Below, one piece after another: positions 23,874 to 33,359 of a DNA stretch of 60,402 nucleotides. Each line of letters starts with the position of its first letter. Position 1 is the stretch's first letter. The stretch is from the NCBI GenBank assembly GCA_013203145.1, contig JABMOV010000166.1:1-60402 (forward strand), in the 5' to 3' direction. The translations under genes were made by a program, and so were the position numbers. The notes under the pieces are model-generated. The model worked only from the letters and a program-made list of their open reading frames with translations, did no database searches and was not told where the DNA came from. Source of the stretch: Fidelibacterota bacterium. Lineage in GTDB: Bacteria > Fidelibacterota > Marinisomatia > Marinisomatales > JABMOV01.

Positions 23874-24760
23874 CGTATAAACAATTGCGCATCAATAATA
23901 ATGAGGACTAACAAAAGGGGAAGATAGATAACAGAGCTTTTCAGTAATCCCGTTGCATTTTCTAAAGACATCGATTTTGATAATTTAATTCCAGAATGTA
24001 AATAACCATAGCCCAGTAGAATTGCACCGACTAAGTAGACAATCCCTGCGATGCCCCAGAAAACGGGCATAATAGAAACTAATATCAAAAGTAAAGTATG
24101 AATTAATATTTGGCGTTTTGTGCTACTTCCAGTTTCATCCAGTACAGGTAACATCTTTAAACCGGCTTTGGCATAATCATCTTTGCAAAGGATGGCGATT
24201 GCATAAAAGTGGGGATGTTGCCAGAAAAATAGGATTCCGAACATTATCCAGGCACCCATATCTAGTTGGTTTGTTGCGGCTGTCCAACCACCCATCGCTG
24301 GAAGTGCGCCAGGGATTGCTCCGATGGATGTATTTAACCAGGTTATACGTTTTAATGGCGTATAAACGAGAACGTATAGTGCAACCGTAAAAAGTGCAAT
24401 GATCGCGGTTAACGAATTGATATATAAATCTATAACCATGACACCTGCAACGGAAAGCAGTAATCCGAGAATCAGGGCAAAGGGCTTTGATATAATACCA
24501 GCAGGAATTGGTCTATATTGTGTCCGGGCCATGAGAACATCCGTATCACGTTCAAAAAGGTGATTTAGGGTTCCGGCACCACCTTTGACCAATGCTGTAC
24601 CAAATAAAAGAATAAACAATTCACTATAAGACCGAATACCATTGTTAGCCAAATAGTAGGAAAATGTTGTCGTAACTAAAACCATCACCATAATACGTGG
24701 CTTTGTCAGTTCTAAAAGAGCTGATAATAATGAGGGAGCAACTGATCGTTTTGTTTTCAT
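23870..24760 (-). CDS. ctaB: Protohaem IX farnesyltransferase (haem O synthase)
   Basis: UbiA-superfamily prenyltransferase of 296 residues with about nine membrane helices. It converts haem B to haem O for the haem-copper oxidase. The first Asp-rich motif NHLFERDTDVLMARTQYRP is characteristic, followed by LVYTPLKRITWLNT, GAIPGALPAMGGWTA and the second Asp-containing loop ILCKDDYAKAGLKMLP. No ctaA (haem A synthase) is present in the window. Confidence 0.94.
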   Translation of the reverse strand: MKTKRSVAPSLLSALLELTKPRIMVMVLVTTTFSYYLANNGIRSYSELFILLFGTALVKGGAGTLNHLFERDTDVLMARTQYRPIPAGIISKPFALILGLLLSVAGVMVIDLYINSLTAIIALFTVALYVLVYTPLKRITWLNTSIGAIPGALPAMGGWTAATNQLDMGAWIMFGILFFWQHPHFYAIAILCKDDYAKAGLKMLPVLDETGSSTKRQILIHTLLLILVSIMPVFWGIAGIVYLVGAILLGYGYLHSGIKLSKSMSLENATGLLKSSVIYLPLLLVLIIIDAQLFIR

Positions 24761-24829
24761 AATGTGATCAAAAAATAAGCCCCGGAAGTTACGCCAAGGC
24801 TATAAAGAATTTAATAATGGTTTTCGTGA

Positions 24830-25201
24830 TTAATGAGTAGTAGAGGTCGATTCCATTGTATCATACATTGGAGCGTTAGGTTTTATTCTACCATCCATTT
24901 CAGGATTAATATATCCGCGTGTTTGAGTATCAAACATGGTTAATACTAAAAAAATAGTGAGAAAAAGCATAGCGGTAGAAAAAATGACGAGATAGATTTT
25001 TTTATCCCACCACAATTGCATAAAAAAGAAAGCCACGAGTAAGGCTTTTATCGATGCAATACCCAATGCAACCAGTACATTAAAACCACCTAAATCGATA
25101 TTGGATACTGCTACGGTAATGATTGTCAAAACCATTAATGCCGACGCCACTACCAGATATATCCACAAAGGTGTAATATGATGGGTATGTGTGTTATTCA
25201 T
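24830..25201 (-). CDS. Cytochrome c oxidase subunit IV
   Basis: A 123-residue protein with three hydrophobic helices (HHITPLWIYLVVASALMVLT, VLVALGIASIKALLVAFFFM and VIFSTAMLFLTIFLVLTMFD), the layout of prokaryotic subunit IV (COX4_pro). The SIKALLVAFFFMQL motif with a membrane Lys is typical. It lies 4 bases after subunit III in the oxidase operon and probably stabilises the complex. Confidence 0.85.
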   Translation of the reverse strand: MNNTHTHHITPLWIYLVVASALMVLTIITVAVSNIDLGGFNVLVALGIASIKALLVAFFFMQLWWDKKIYLVIFSTAMLFLTIFLVLTMFDTQTRGYINPEMDGRIKPNAPMYDTMESTSTTH

Positions 25202-25205
25202 AAGT

Positions 25206-25853
25206 CTAGCCTATTAAATAGAGTAGTGGAAAAAGGAAAATCCATATCATATCCACCAGATGCCAGAACAATCCGGTAATTTCAAGCGGAGTATAATATT
25301 TACTGGAAAAATGACCTTTTTTGGTTCGGACCATCAACCAGATAATTAATCCTATTCCAATAAGAACATGAAGCCCATGGAGACCAGTCATCATAAAGTA
25401 AATACTGAAGAAAATATGCGGATTTGCACCTTCAATCCCGGTATAGGTATAATATTTCCCAGGTAATTGTCCTAAGTGAAATTTGTGACTATATTCAAAA
25501 TATTTCACAACCATAAATGTAGCAGCTAATAATACGGTTGCCATAAGATACCAGAATGTTTGCTTCTTTTTATCATGTTGCATGGACCAGATGGATAATG
25601 CCATTGTGAGGGAACTGGTAATTAAGACAATTGTATTTAGTGCCCCCATGGATGCGTTTAGCGCTTTATGAGCAAAATGAAACATTTCAGGATTCCACGC
25701 CCGATAAATAGCATAAGCTATAAATAAACCACCAAAAGTCAGGATTTCTGTGAGTAAAAATACCCACATCCCAGTTTTTGCAGCATCCATTTGCTGTTCT
25801 GCATCAGCAAAATGATGTTGTAAATATGTTGGATGTGTTTCTGCATTACTCAT
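25206..25853 (-). CDS. ctaE: Cytochrome c oxidase subunit III
   Basis: Membrane protein of 215 residues with five helices. Signatures are GMWVFLLTEILTFGGLFIAY (conserved Glu), INPHIFFS-like ANPHIFFSIYFMMTGLHGLH (His-rich helix) and EITGLFWHLVDMIWIFLFPL at the C-terminus. It is part of the caa3 oxidase encoded by the surrounding genes. Confidence 0.95.
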   Translation of the reverse strand: MSNAETHPTYLQHHFADAEQQMDAAKTGMWVFLLTEILTFGGLFIAYAIYRAWNPEMFHFAHKALNASMGALNTIVLITSSLTMALSIWSMQHDKKKQTFWYLMATVLLAATFMVVKYFEYSHKFHLGQLPGKYYTYTGIEGANPHIFFSIYFMMTGLHGLHVLIGIGLIIWLMVRTKKGHFSSKYYTPLEITGLFWHLVDMIWIFLFPLLYLIG

Positions 25854-25865
25854 AATAATTCCAAA

Positions 25866-27482
25866 CTATAGATCTAAGGTTGGTTTGGCCAAAACTTTAT
25901 CATAATCATATGGACCATGTGTGATTTCTGGCGTGACAGAAAAATTATGTGGGTCGGGTGGGGATGTTGTTTTCCACTCTAATCCTAACACTCCCCATGG
26001 ATTATCACCTACGGGTTTTCCTTTCCATATCGCGACGAAAAGATTGGCAAACGCAGTGAAGAGTGAAAATCCTAATATGAATGCACCGATAGTCGAAAGC
26101 TGATTATTGAATGTATACTGTTCAACGTACATAAAATACCGTCGCGGCATTCCATGCAATCCATTAATGAATTGAGGAACAAAGGTTAGGATAAATCCAA
26201 TAAATATTAACACAGCCAGAATTTGAGCCAGCTTTTCGTTGAACATCCGTCCAAACATTTTGGGCCACCAGTAATGCAGTCCTCCAAGAAAGGCGATTAC
26301 TGTTCCGCCCATCATGGTAAAGTGAAAATGTGCCACGATAAAATAGGTGTCATGAAGATGAACATCTGTTCCCATTGACCCCAGAAAAATTCCAGTAAGA
26401 CCTCCGATGGAGAATAAAATCAGAAAAGAAAAGGCATACAACATAGGTGATGTAAAACGAATAGAACCTTTATATAAGGTTGCCAACCAGTTGAATATTT
26501 TGATTCCTGATGGAATACCAACCAGGAATGTGAGTACCGAAAATATTGTGGATGCCAGAACCGATTGGGTAGATGTATACATGTGATGACCCCACACCAG
26601 AAAACTGATAAAAGCGATACCTAAACTGGAATACGCCACAGCTTTGTACCCGAATATCTTCTTTCGTGAAAAAGAAGTGATCAATTCACTGATAATACCC
26701 ATCCCAGGTAATATCATGACGTATACAGCAGGGTGTGAATAGAACCAGAAGAAATGTTGGTATAATACGGGATCCCCGCCCATAGCCGGATCAAAAATTC
26801 CGATACCCAACGTACGTTCAAGAATGAGCAGAACGAGCGTAATTGCCAAAACAGGCGTAGCTGCAACCTGGATGATGGCAGTGGCATACAGTCCCCATAT
26901 AAAGAGAGGCATACTAAACCAGTGGATGCCAGGGGCACGCAGTTTGTGAATGGTTACAATGAAATTAATACCTGTCAATATTGACGAGAAACCCATGATA
27001 AAGGCACCTAAAACAACGGATATTACGGCAGAATCCGTAGAAGTACTGTAGGGTGTGTAAAATGTCCATCCCGTATCAAAACCTCCCAATAATATGGATA
27101 GAACCGCAATGAGGGCCCCCGCCAAATACACATACCAGCTTGCTAGGTTTAAACGTGGGAATGCCACATCTTTTGCGCCAATCATAATAGGTAAAAAGAA
27201 ATTCCCCAATCCTGCAGGAATTGCAGGAATGATAAACAAAAATACCATTACCGCGCCATGAAGAGTAAAAAGTTTATTATAAAAATTGGCTGTCATGAAA
27301 TCTGCACCCGGGAAGAATAATTCCGAGCGCATAATCATTGCTAAGGCACCTCCAAATAAGAAAAAGAAAATTACCGCCCAAAGGTACATCACGCCGATTC
27401 TTTTATGATCCAGCGTGGTTAACCAGGACTTTATTCCTTTTTCAGGAGCGTTTAAATAATGTGTTTCAGGAAATGTATTCAT
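25866..27482 (-). CDS. ctaD: Cytochrome c oxidase subunit I, A2 type
   Basis: Haem-copper oxidase catalytic subunit of 538 residues with about twelve helices. The low-spin haem His is in [15 protein letters not shown]. The CuB/Tyr crosslink region is [19 protein letters not shown], further CuB His are in VWGHHMYTS, and the haem a3/a ligands are in [19 protein letters not shown]. The helix VI Glu of A1 oxidases (GHPEVY) is replaced by the Tyr-Ser motif YSHPAVY, diagnostic of the A2 subfamily as in Rhodothermus and Thermus. It reduces oxygen to water and pumps protons. Confidence 0.97.
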   Translation of the reverse strand: MNTFPETHYLNAPEKGIKSWLTTLDHKRIGVMYLWAVIFFFLFGGALAMIMRSELFFPGADFMTANFYNKLFTLHGAVMVFLFIIPAIPAGLGNFFLPIMIGAKDVAFPRLNLASWYVYLAGALIAVLSILLGGFDTGWTFYTPYSTSTDSAVISVVLGAFIMGFSSILTGINFIVTIHKLRAPGIHWFSMPLFIWGLYATAIIQVAATPVLAITLVLLILERTLGIGIFDPAMGGDPVLYQHFFWFYSHPAVYVMILPGMGIISELITSFSRKKIFGYKAVAYSSLGIAFISFLVWGHHMYTSTQSVLASTIFSVLTFLVGIPSGIKIFNWLATLYKGSIRFTSPMLYAFSFLILFSIGGLTGIFLGSMGTDVHLHDTYFIVAHFHFTMMGGTVIAFLGGLHYWWPKMFGRMFNEKLAQILAVLIFIGFILTFVPQFINGLHGMPRRYFMYVEQYTFNNQLSTIGAFILGFSLFTAFANLFVAIWKGKPVGDNPWGVLGLEWKTTSPPDPHNFSVTPEITHGPYDYDKVLAKPTLDL

Positions 27483-27490
27483 AATAATTC

Positions 27491-28441
27491 TTACTGCTTA
27501 AGTGTTTTGATATATGCGATGATACCGTCTAAATCTCGGTCGGATAATAATCCCTGGTAAGTAGGCATAACGGGTGGATAGCTTTCAACAATCTGGGCTC
27601 CTGGATCTAATAATGATCTGCGTATGTAGTTTTCATCAACAAGGACTTCGGTGCCATCCGTGAGTTTTTCTGTTTTACCAAAAGTACCTTTTAATGAAGG
27701 TCCGACCAAACGTGATCCATCCAATGTGTGGCAGGTAAAACAGGCTTTTTCTTTATATATTTTTTCACCAAGCTCTTCTAGTGGCATATCAGAATCGGCA
27801 TCGTTACCAACTTGGGATTGCCAGGTAGCAAAATCATTTTTAGCCAGGACTTTAACATTGCCAATCATTTCTGAATGACCCGTTCCACAATATTCAGTAC
27901 AAAAGAGATTATAATCTCCTGGTTCAACTGCTTCGAACCATGTTACACTATAACGATTAGGTACGACATCCATTTTCACACGGAAATTTGGAACATAAAA
28001 ACTATGAATAACGTCTTCAGAAGACATGAGCAGCTTGATGGGTGTATTGACAGGGACAACAATTTCATTCACTGAAGTATAGCCGTCAGAGTAATCAAAA
28101 GTCCAAAACCATTTTTTACCAGTGACCTTTATTTCAATAGCGTCTTTAGGGACTACGTTGAGCGTTAAAAACGTTTTAAATCCCCACACAAAAACAATAA
28201 GTACAAGAATCGTTGGGATGATCGTCCAAATGAGTTCCAGAGTCGTATTGTGAGAGATGTCCGGGGTGAGTACAACCTCTTTGGATCGTGCTCGGTATTT
28301 AAATCCAAAATAGATTAATCCGAAAACAACGATAGCAAAAATAATGAGTGACGCGAGACCAATAAATAAAAATAAAGCATCAACATCGGGTGCGACTGTT
28401 GAACCTTGACCCGGTAGGAAAAAATTCCCCTTATTTTCCAT
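27491..28441 (-). CDS. ctaC: Cytochrome c oxidase subunit II with fused cytochrome c domain
   Basis: A 316-residue subunit with two N-terminal helices ([20 protein letters not shown] and [20 protein letters not shown]). A CuA cupredoxin domain follows ([28 protein letters not shown]). The C-terminal class I cytochrome c has haem motif CFTCH near residue 238 and a probable Met ligand in [11 protein letters not shown]. The fused haem makes this a caa3-type oxidase, accepting electrons directly from alternative complex III. Confidence 0.96.
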   Translation of the reverse strand: MENKGNFFLPGQGSTVAPDVDALFLFIGLASLIIFAIVVFGLIYFGFKYRARSKEVVLTPDISHNTTLELIWTIIPTILVLIVFVWGFKTFLTLNVVPKDAIEIKVTGKKWFWTFDYSDGYTSVNEIVVPVNTPIKLLMSSEDVIHSFYVPNFRVKMDVVPNRYSVTWFEAVEPGDYNLFCTEYCGTGHSEMIGNVKVLAKNDFATWQSQVGNDADSDMPLEELGEKIYKEKACFTCHTLDGSRLVGPSLKGTFGKTEKLTDGTEVLVDENYIRRSLLDPGAQIVESYPPVMPTYQGLLSDRDLDGIIAYIKTLKQ

Positions 28442-28465
28442 CGAATTCGTTTCCTGTTTTAATGG

Positions 28466-29281
28466 TTAAATACGTTTCATCATTTTTCGTTCTTTTGTCC
28501 ACAGAATGCCAAAAAATATGCCCATAATCACGACAGTAACTAAACCACCGAGACGCATTACATTTGCTGCGAACACTACATACGATCCTGCATCAGGATC
28601 ATATTGGAAGCAATACAAGATAAGTTTATCTATTGTATTGCCAATTCGGCCCTTTGAAGCTTCTAAAAGACTTAGTTTTAAATCTTGGGGCCAAAAATGC
28701 AAACCATATAAATATCTAGAGATCACTCCATCTGGTGTCAGAATAAATACAACAGCAGGATGGGCATATTCCTCTAAATTAAGGTCGTAATAATACTGAA
28801 AACCGAGTGCTTCTGACAAGGACTTAATTTCAATAGAATCACCAACTAAAAAGGACCAAGATATCTTATTATACTCTTTTTCGTAGACATCCTTTTTAGT
28901 GGTGCTATGCTGGGGCGTTTCATTGGGATCAATACTTACAGTTATTAGTTTATAATCTTCTCCTGAGCTATAGGGAATTTTACCTAATCCCTCTCCTAAG
29001 CCATTGAGAACAAAAGTACAAAGCATAGGGCATTCATAATATGCCAGAGTAAGTATTGTGGGTTTACCCGTTATAAATAGAGAGGACAATTTTACAGAAT
29101 TACCATTTTCGTCTAGAAAGGAAAGGTTGCTGGGTATTGTATCGCCAAGATGTTCAATAACATCTATCCCTATAAGTTGTCGATCGTTGTCTTTTATTTG
29201 CTGGGCTAGGAGAGGGGCTAATAGTAAAACGAACATAGCAAACCTGAAGCAACAATGTGGCTTAATCAAAAAGAAATTCAC
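28466..29281 (-). CDS. SCO1/SenC copper chaperone
   Basis: Thioredoxin-fold protein that delivers copper to the CuA site. Copper ligands are the Cys pair in YYECPMLCTFV and the His in EYAHPAVVFILTPDG. A C-terminal membrane segment (GGLVTVVIMGIFFGILW) is unusual for SCO proteins but common in FCB versions. The start is uncertain: GTG at 29281 gives a basic N-region before the hydrophobic signal and follows the upstream stop by about 10 bases. An ATG at 29236 (MFVLLLAPLLAQ) is an alternative. Confidence 0.9.
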   Translation of the reverse strand: MNFFLIKPHCCFRFAMFVLLLAPLLAQQIKDNDRQLIGIDVIEHLGDTIPSNLSFLDENGNSVKLSSLFITGKPTILTLAYYECPMLCTFVLNGLGEGLGKIPYSSGEDYKLITVSIDPNETPQHSTTKKDVYEKEYNKISWSFLVGDSIEIKSLSEALGFQYYYDLNLEEYAHPAVVFILTPDGVISRYLYGLHFWPQDLKLSLLEASKGRIGNTIDKLILYCFQYDPDAGSYVVFAANVMRLGGLVTVVIMGIFFGILWTKERKMMKRI

Positions 29282-29291
29282 TGTGATTAGA

Positions 29292-29606
29292 TTAATTGCG
29301 AACGTCTGTATCGGTAGCAATCAGTTCAATAGCACGAGCTATGGGAACTTGATAAATTCCTGCATTTCCATCAATTACTGCATAAGAATTCAATGTTTTT
29401 GCATTGGCTTGCTGTTGCACTACCAAAACCTCTGATTGAGGAGCATTAACTATGTTGTGAATGGCTAACTCAGCTTCTTTTACGTAATAACCGTATGTAA
29501 CGGTTAATGTGACGATTAGAAAAAGGAGAGATGCGACAGCAATACCCGCAACATAACGGATATTGATTTCATGTGTATCGTAACCTTTTGACGTTGCCTG
29601 TGTCAT
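29292..29606 (-). CDS. Small single-helix membrane protein of the respiratory operon
   Basis: A 104-residue protein with one membrane anchor (YVAGIAVASLLFLIVTLTVT) and a periplasmic tail with a conserved-looking segment GIYQVPIARAIELIA. Similar short proteins sit between actF and sco genes in other ACIII-oxidase operons. The position suggests a role in assembly or stability of the supercomplex. No cofactor motif. Confidence 0.7.
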   Translation of the reverse strand: MTQATSKGYDTHEINIRYVAGIAVASLLFLIVTLTVTYGYYVKEAELAIHNIVNAPQSEVLVVQQQANAKTLNSYAVIDGNAGIYQVPIARAIELIATDTDVRN

Positions 29607-29617
29607 TGGTTCTCCAG

Positions 29618-30802
29618 TTAAGGATTAAGAAACTTTATAGAATCCTGGAGTTTTTCATCTTTTACTGGAACGATAGCATTTGCAGTAAAATTCTTCCAGA
29701 ATAAGAAAAGGAATACACCACCGATTCCCACAAAGGTAGTGATATCCATCCAAGAAAAGTGTACACCATGATGATGTAAGGTTGGCATGACGATCCAATA
29801 CAAATCGATGAATTGCATAATAAGGATAAGTGATGCCATCGCAAATAGAACTGTTTTATTTCGCTTTGAAGCGCGAAAGATTAAAACCAAAAATGGTACT
29901 GCAAAATGAGCAAATATCAGGAAAAGACTCATGGATTTCCACGAACCTTCCCACCGATGAAGGAACCACACGGTTTCTTCAGGTATGTTTCCATACCAAA
30001 TTAAGAAATATTGGGATCCCGCTATATATGCCCAGAATACTGTGAATGCGAAAAGTAATTTCCCAAAATCATGGTAATGTTCAATGGTGACTTCATTTTT
30101 AAGAATGCCACGTCTTTGAATAAACATCGTAAATAATGTCATAAATGCAATGATGGTTAAATAACTTCCGGAAAATATATAGACTCCAAAAATGGTTGAG
30201 TACCAGTGTGGATCTAATGACATCAGCCAATCAAATGAGGCAAATGTCAATGACAGCGCGAATAAAAACATTCCCGGAGCAGCTACACGACGTAAACGTT
30301 GATAGATATCCGATTCATGGCCTTCATCCTGCTGTATTGAGAATTTATGGATAAGAGAGCCCAGGCCGAACCAAATCACAAAGTACACCGCAGCGCGAAT
30401 CAGGAAAAATGGTGTATTTAGATATCCAACTTTTTTTGATAAAATAGCATCTTGAGCAACAGCATCATAGTCAGTCCAATGATATAAATCGTGCATACCG
30501 AATATAATAGGGATAAAGAATATTGCCATCCATGGTAAGGTTCGCATTGCAGTTTCCGGAATGCGTTTAACAACAATTGTCCACACAGAATGGGTAAGAT
30601 AATGAATCAGAGTTACAAACAAACCCCCGAGACCCAGAGTAATAAAAAACATAAATGAAACCAAATAAGAGAAATAGAATTGTTCATGATTTGTAACCCA
30701 TCCAAAGGCGGATAGGAGCAAAAATACAAGACCTGTATAAAGAAATTTCCGTCCCAATGGTTCGGGATTAGAAATGCGATATGTAGTGGAATCAAACTTC
30801 AT
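29618..30802 (-). CDS. actF: Alternative complex III subunit ActF
   Basis: Integral membrane protein of 394 residues with about ten helices, related in fold to ActC/NrfD but shorter in conserved motifs. Recognisable stretches are WVTNHEQFYFSYLVSFMFF, YLTHSVWTIVVKRIPE, LDPHWYSTIFGVYIFSG and HYHDFGKLLFAFTVFWAYI. In ACIII it packs against ActC and forms part of the proton-translocating membrane module. It lies 9 bases after ActE. Confidence 0.92.
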   Translation of the reverse strand: MKFDSTTYRISNPEPLGRKFLYTGLVFLLLSAFGWVTNHEQFYFSYLVSFMFFITLGLGGLFVTLIHYLTHSVWTIVVKRIPETAMRTLPWMAIFFIPIIFGMHDLYHWTDYDAVAQDAILSKKVGYLNTPFFLIRAAVYFVIWFGLGSLIHKFSIQQDEGHESDIYQRLRRVAAPGMFLFALSLTFASFDWLMSLDPHWYSTIFGVYIFSGSYLTIIAFMTLFTMFIQRRGILKNEVTIEHYHDFGKLLFAFTVFWAYIAGSQYFLIWYGNIPEETVWFLHRWEGSWKSMSLFLIFAHFAVPFLVLIFRASKRNKTVLFAMASLILIMQFIDLYWIVMPTLHHHGVHFSWMDITTFVGIGGVFLFLFWKNFTANAIVPVKDEKLQDSIKFLNP

Positions 30803-30811
30803 AAAATTTCA

Positions 30812-31423
30812 CTATTTAATATTTTGTTGCTGATTAGCAGGGATGTCAGTTAGCTTGGCATTTTGACTGCGTTGCAAAGCTCTTACATACGCTACGATTG
30901 CCCAACGATCTGGGACAGGAATCTGTTCTTTGTGCGATGGCATATTTCGAATACCATTGGACACAACATTAAAGAGTTCCCCATCGGGGACATTACGTAA
31001 GCGATCATCGTGATAAGATGTAGGAGGTATTGGATATTTATAATTTGTTATTGGGCCTTTACCGTCCCCTAATTCTCCATGGCAAGGTACACAGAAAATA
31101 TTGAATCTGTCTTGACCGCGGTTTAACACAGCGGTGGTAAATGTTACCGGACTTTTCTTGACAAAATCACCTGTGGATGTTTTCCCAAAATAGTATGCTT
31201 CATCGTCTTTAAGTAAACCACGAGCGACAGTACCTTCAACAGGCATGCGCATACCGGATCCATTCTCAAATAAATTGCTAGCACGGTAAGGTTTGACTTT
31301 ACCTTGCGTGTCCATATTCTTTATTAAATGAATGGGTGGTTTTTTCTTTGGTGCACCCTGGAAACATCCAAATGTAGAAAGAGCTAAAACGGCGACAATT
31401 AGGATTTTAAATATTTTATTCAT
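30812..31423 (-). CDS. actE: Alternative complex III subunit ActE, monohaem cytochrome c lipoprotein
   Basis: Cytochrome c lipoprotein of about 203 residues. The start is MNKIFKILIVAVLALSTFGC, whose lipobox Cys would anchor it. The haem motif is FCVPCHGELGDGKG; a candidate Met ligand lies in RNMPSHKEQI. The start codon overlaps the actD stop (ATGATGAATAA), so an ATG one codon earlier is equally possible. It is expected to pass electrons from ACIII to the oxidase. Confidence 0.92.
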   Translation of the reverse strand: MNKIFKILIVAVLALSTFGCFQGAPKKKPPIHLIKNMDTQGKVKPYRASNLFENGSGMRMPVEGTVARGLLKDDEAYYFGKTSTGDFVKKSPVTFTTAVLNRGQDRFNIFCVPCHGELGDGKGPITNYKYPIPPTSYHDDRLRNVPDGELFNVVSNGIRNMPSHKEQIPVPDRWAIVAYVRALQRSQNAKLTDIPANQQQNIK

Positions 31424-31949
31424 CATCACCTTCCAACAATTCGACATTATCTCCGCCAATGGATTCCAGGAATGATTTTGTTTCAGTATCTGAAAATTTT
31501 GAATCCTCAGATTCAATACTGATAAAGAAACCATCATCGGTTGCTTTTTTAAAGTTTTCAGAATAAAAAACAGGATGATGAAAACGAGGTAATCGGTTGA
31601 AATGCAGCATGCCTAATACGGCTGAAATAGCTCCAAATAATACAAATAGCGCAAAGATTATAATGATATATGCCTGCCATGCAAAAAGTGGTTTACCACT
31701 AATGGTTAATGGATATGCAATTGAGTGTGTCCATGATTGTAACGCAAAACCAATGAGACCACCTAATATGGCAAAAAATGCAATGACAAAACCAAGTTTT
31801 GACCTTTTCAAACCCATAGCCTGATCCATACCATGGACGGGAAATGGAGAATGACAGTCAAATTTATTATAACCAGCATCCCGAACTTTTTCTGCGGCAT
31901 GCATCAAGTCAAGTGGATTTCTGAATTCTGCTAATATTCCATGTATCAT
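31416..31949 (-). CDS. actD: Alternative complex III subunit ActD (DUF3341)
   Basis: A 177-residue membrane protein. The cytoplasmic N-terminus ILAEFRNPLDLMHAAEKVRD and FDCHSPFPVHGMDQAMGLKR is the DUF3341 signature, followed by two helices (GFVIAFFAILGGLIGFALQ and AYIIIIFALFVLFGAISAVL) and a C-terminal cytoplasmic tail. The subunit stabilises the membrane arm of ACIII. It overlaps actE by 8 bases. Confidence 0.92.
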   Translation of the reverse strand: MIHGILAEFRNPLDLMHAAEKVRDAGYNKFDCHSPFPVHGMDQAMGLKRSKLGFVIAFFAILGGLIGFALQSWTHSIAYPLTISGKPLFAWQAYIIIIFALFVLFGAISAVLGMLHFNRLPRFHHPVFYSENFKKATDDGFFISIESEDSKFSDTETKSFLESIGGDNVELLEGDDE

Positions 31950-31958
31950 AATGTTTGC

Positions 31959-33341
31959 CTAATGTGTTTCATGGTGTTGATTAGCTTCTGGTAATATGCC
32001 TTTGACTTCAGTCATAGATACCATGGGTAAAAACCTTAAGAATAACAGGAAGAATGTGAAGAATAATCCGAAGGAACCCACAAAGGTTAGAATATCAAAA
32101 ATTGTTGGGGAATAATATGCCCAGGAAGATGGTAAAAAGTCTCTGGATAAGGATGAAACTGTGATAACAAAACGTTCAAACCACATGCCCACATTTACGA
32201 GGATTGAAGCAATAAATAGTAACTTGGTATTATAGCGAATTTTTTTAAACCAGAAGAATTGTGGCAGGATCACATTACATGAAATCATAATCCAATAAGC
32301 CCAGGCGTAATTACCAAAACCACGATTTATAAAAGCGAATTGTTCATAAACGTTGCCACTGTACCAGGCAATAAAGAATTCCATGGAATAGGCATAGCCA
32401 ACCATTGAACTGGTCACAAGCATGATTTTTGCCATTTTATCCAGATGCTGTGCTGTTATAATATGGTGCAAACCATAAAATTTCCGTGCAATAATAACCA
32501 GTGTCATCACCATACCAAAACCGGAAAAAACTGCACCTGCAACAAAGTAGGGCGGGAATATTGTTGTATGCCAGCCAGGCACTAATGAAGTCGCAAAGTC
32601 AGTACTCACAACGCTATGAACAGACAATACCAGAGGCGTAGATAGACCAGCTAAAACCAGATAGGCTAATTCATAATGTTGCCATTGACGATTTCCACCA
32701 CGCCAGCCAAGGGATAAAACTCCAAAAGTCATTTTGCGTATTCTCTTTTTTGCGCGATCCCGTAATGTGGCAAGATCAGGAATTAATCCTGTATACCAGA
32801 ATAATAAAGAAACGGTGAAGTAAGTCCCAACAGCAAAAAAGTCCCATAATAATGGACTGCGGAAGTTTGGCCACATTCCCATTTGATTCGGAACCGGGAA
32901 GAAATAGTACAATAACCAAATTCTACCAACGTGAATTCCCGGGAATAATAAAGCACAAATGACAGCAAAAATTGTCATGGCTTCAGCAAAACGATTAATG
33001 GATGTGCGCCATTTTTGCCTGAAAAGGAATAAAACCGCTGAAATCAACGTCCCTGCGTGACCAATTCCAACCCAGAAGACAAAGTTTACAATAGCCCAAC
33101 CCCAGCCAACGGGATTATTCAAACCCCAAATACCGGTACCTTCCCAGATTAACCAGCCCAGCGTTCCTAAAAGTAGGAATAAACCAGAAAGAGCCATTGC
33201 GAAAAGTAACCACCATTCTTTTGGCGCACGTTTTTCGACAATAGAACTGATTTTCTCAGTGATGGAGCCAAAAGTTTGTCCACCGGTTATTAGTGGGGCT
33301 TTTTCAGGATCAAACTGTTGTGGATGTAATGCTTCGCTCAC
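31959..33341 (-). CDS. actC: Alternative complex III subunit ActC (NrfD-like, quinol binding)
   Basis: NrfD/PsrC-family integral membrane protein of 460 residues with about ten helices. Recognisable stretches: [20 protein letters not shown] (quinol-site helix), [39 protein letters not shown] and [20 protein letters not shown]. It oxidises quinol next to the ActB iron-sulfur clusters. The start is GTG, inferred from position 18 bases after actB. Confidence 0.95.
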   Translation of the reverse strand: MSEALHPQQFDPEKAPLITGGQTFGSITEKISSIVEKRAPKEWWLLFAMALSGLFLLLGTLGWLIWEGTGIWGLNNPVGWGWAIVNFVFWVGIGHAGTLISAVLFLFRQKWRTSINRFAEAMTIFAVICALLFPGIHVGRIWLLYYFFPVPNQMGMWPNFRSPLLWDFFAVGTYFTVSLLFWYTGLIPDLATLRDRAKKRIRKMTFGVLSLGWRGGNRQWQHYELAYLVLAGLSTPLVLSVHSVVSTDFATSLVPGWHTTIFPPYFVAGAVFSGFGMVMTLVIIARKFYGLHHIITAQHLDKMAKIMLVTSSMVGYAYSMEFFIAWYSGNVYEQFAFINRGFGNYAWAYWIMISCNVILPQFFWFKKIRYNTKLLFIASILVNVGMWFERFVITVSSLSRDFLPSSWAYYSPTIFDILTFVGSFGLFFTFFLLFLRFLPMVSMTEVKGILPEANQHHETH

Positions 33342-33359
33342 ATGAATATCCTATAAATG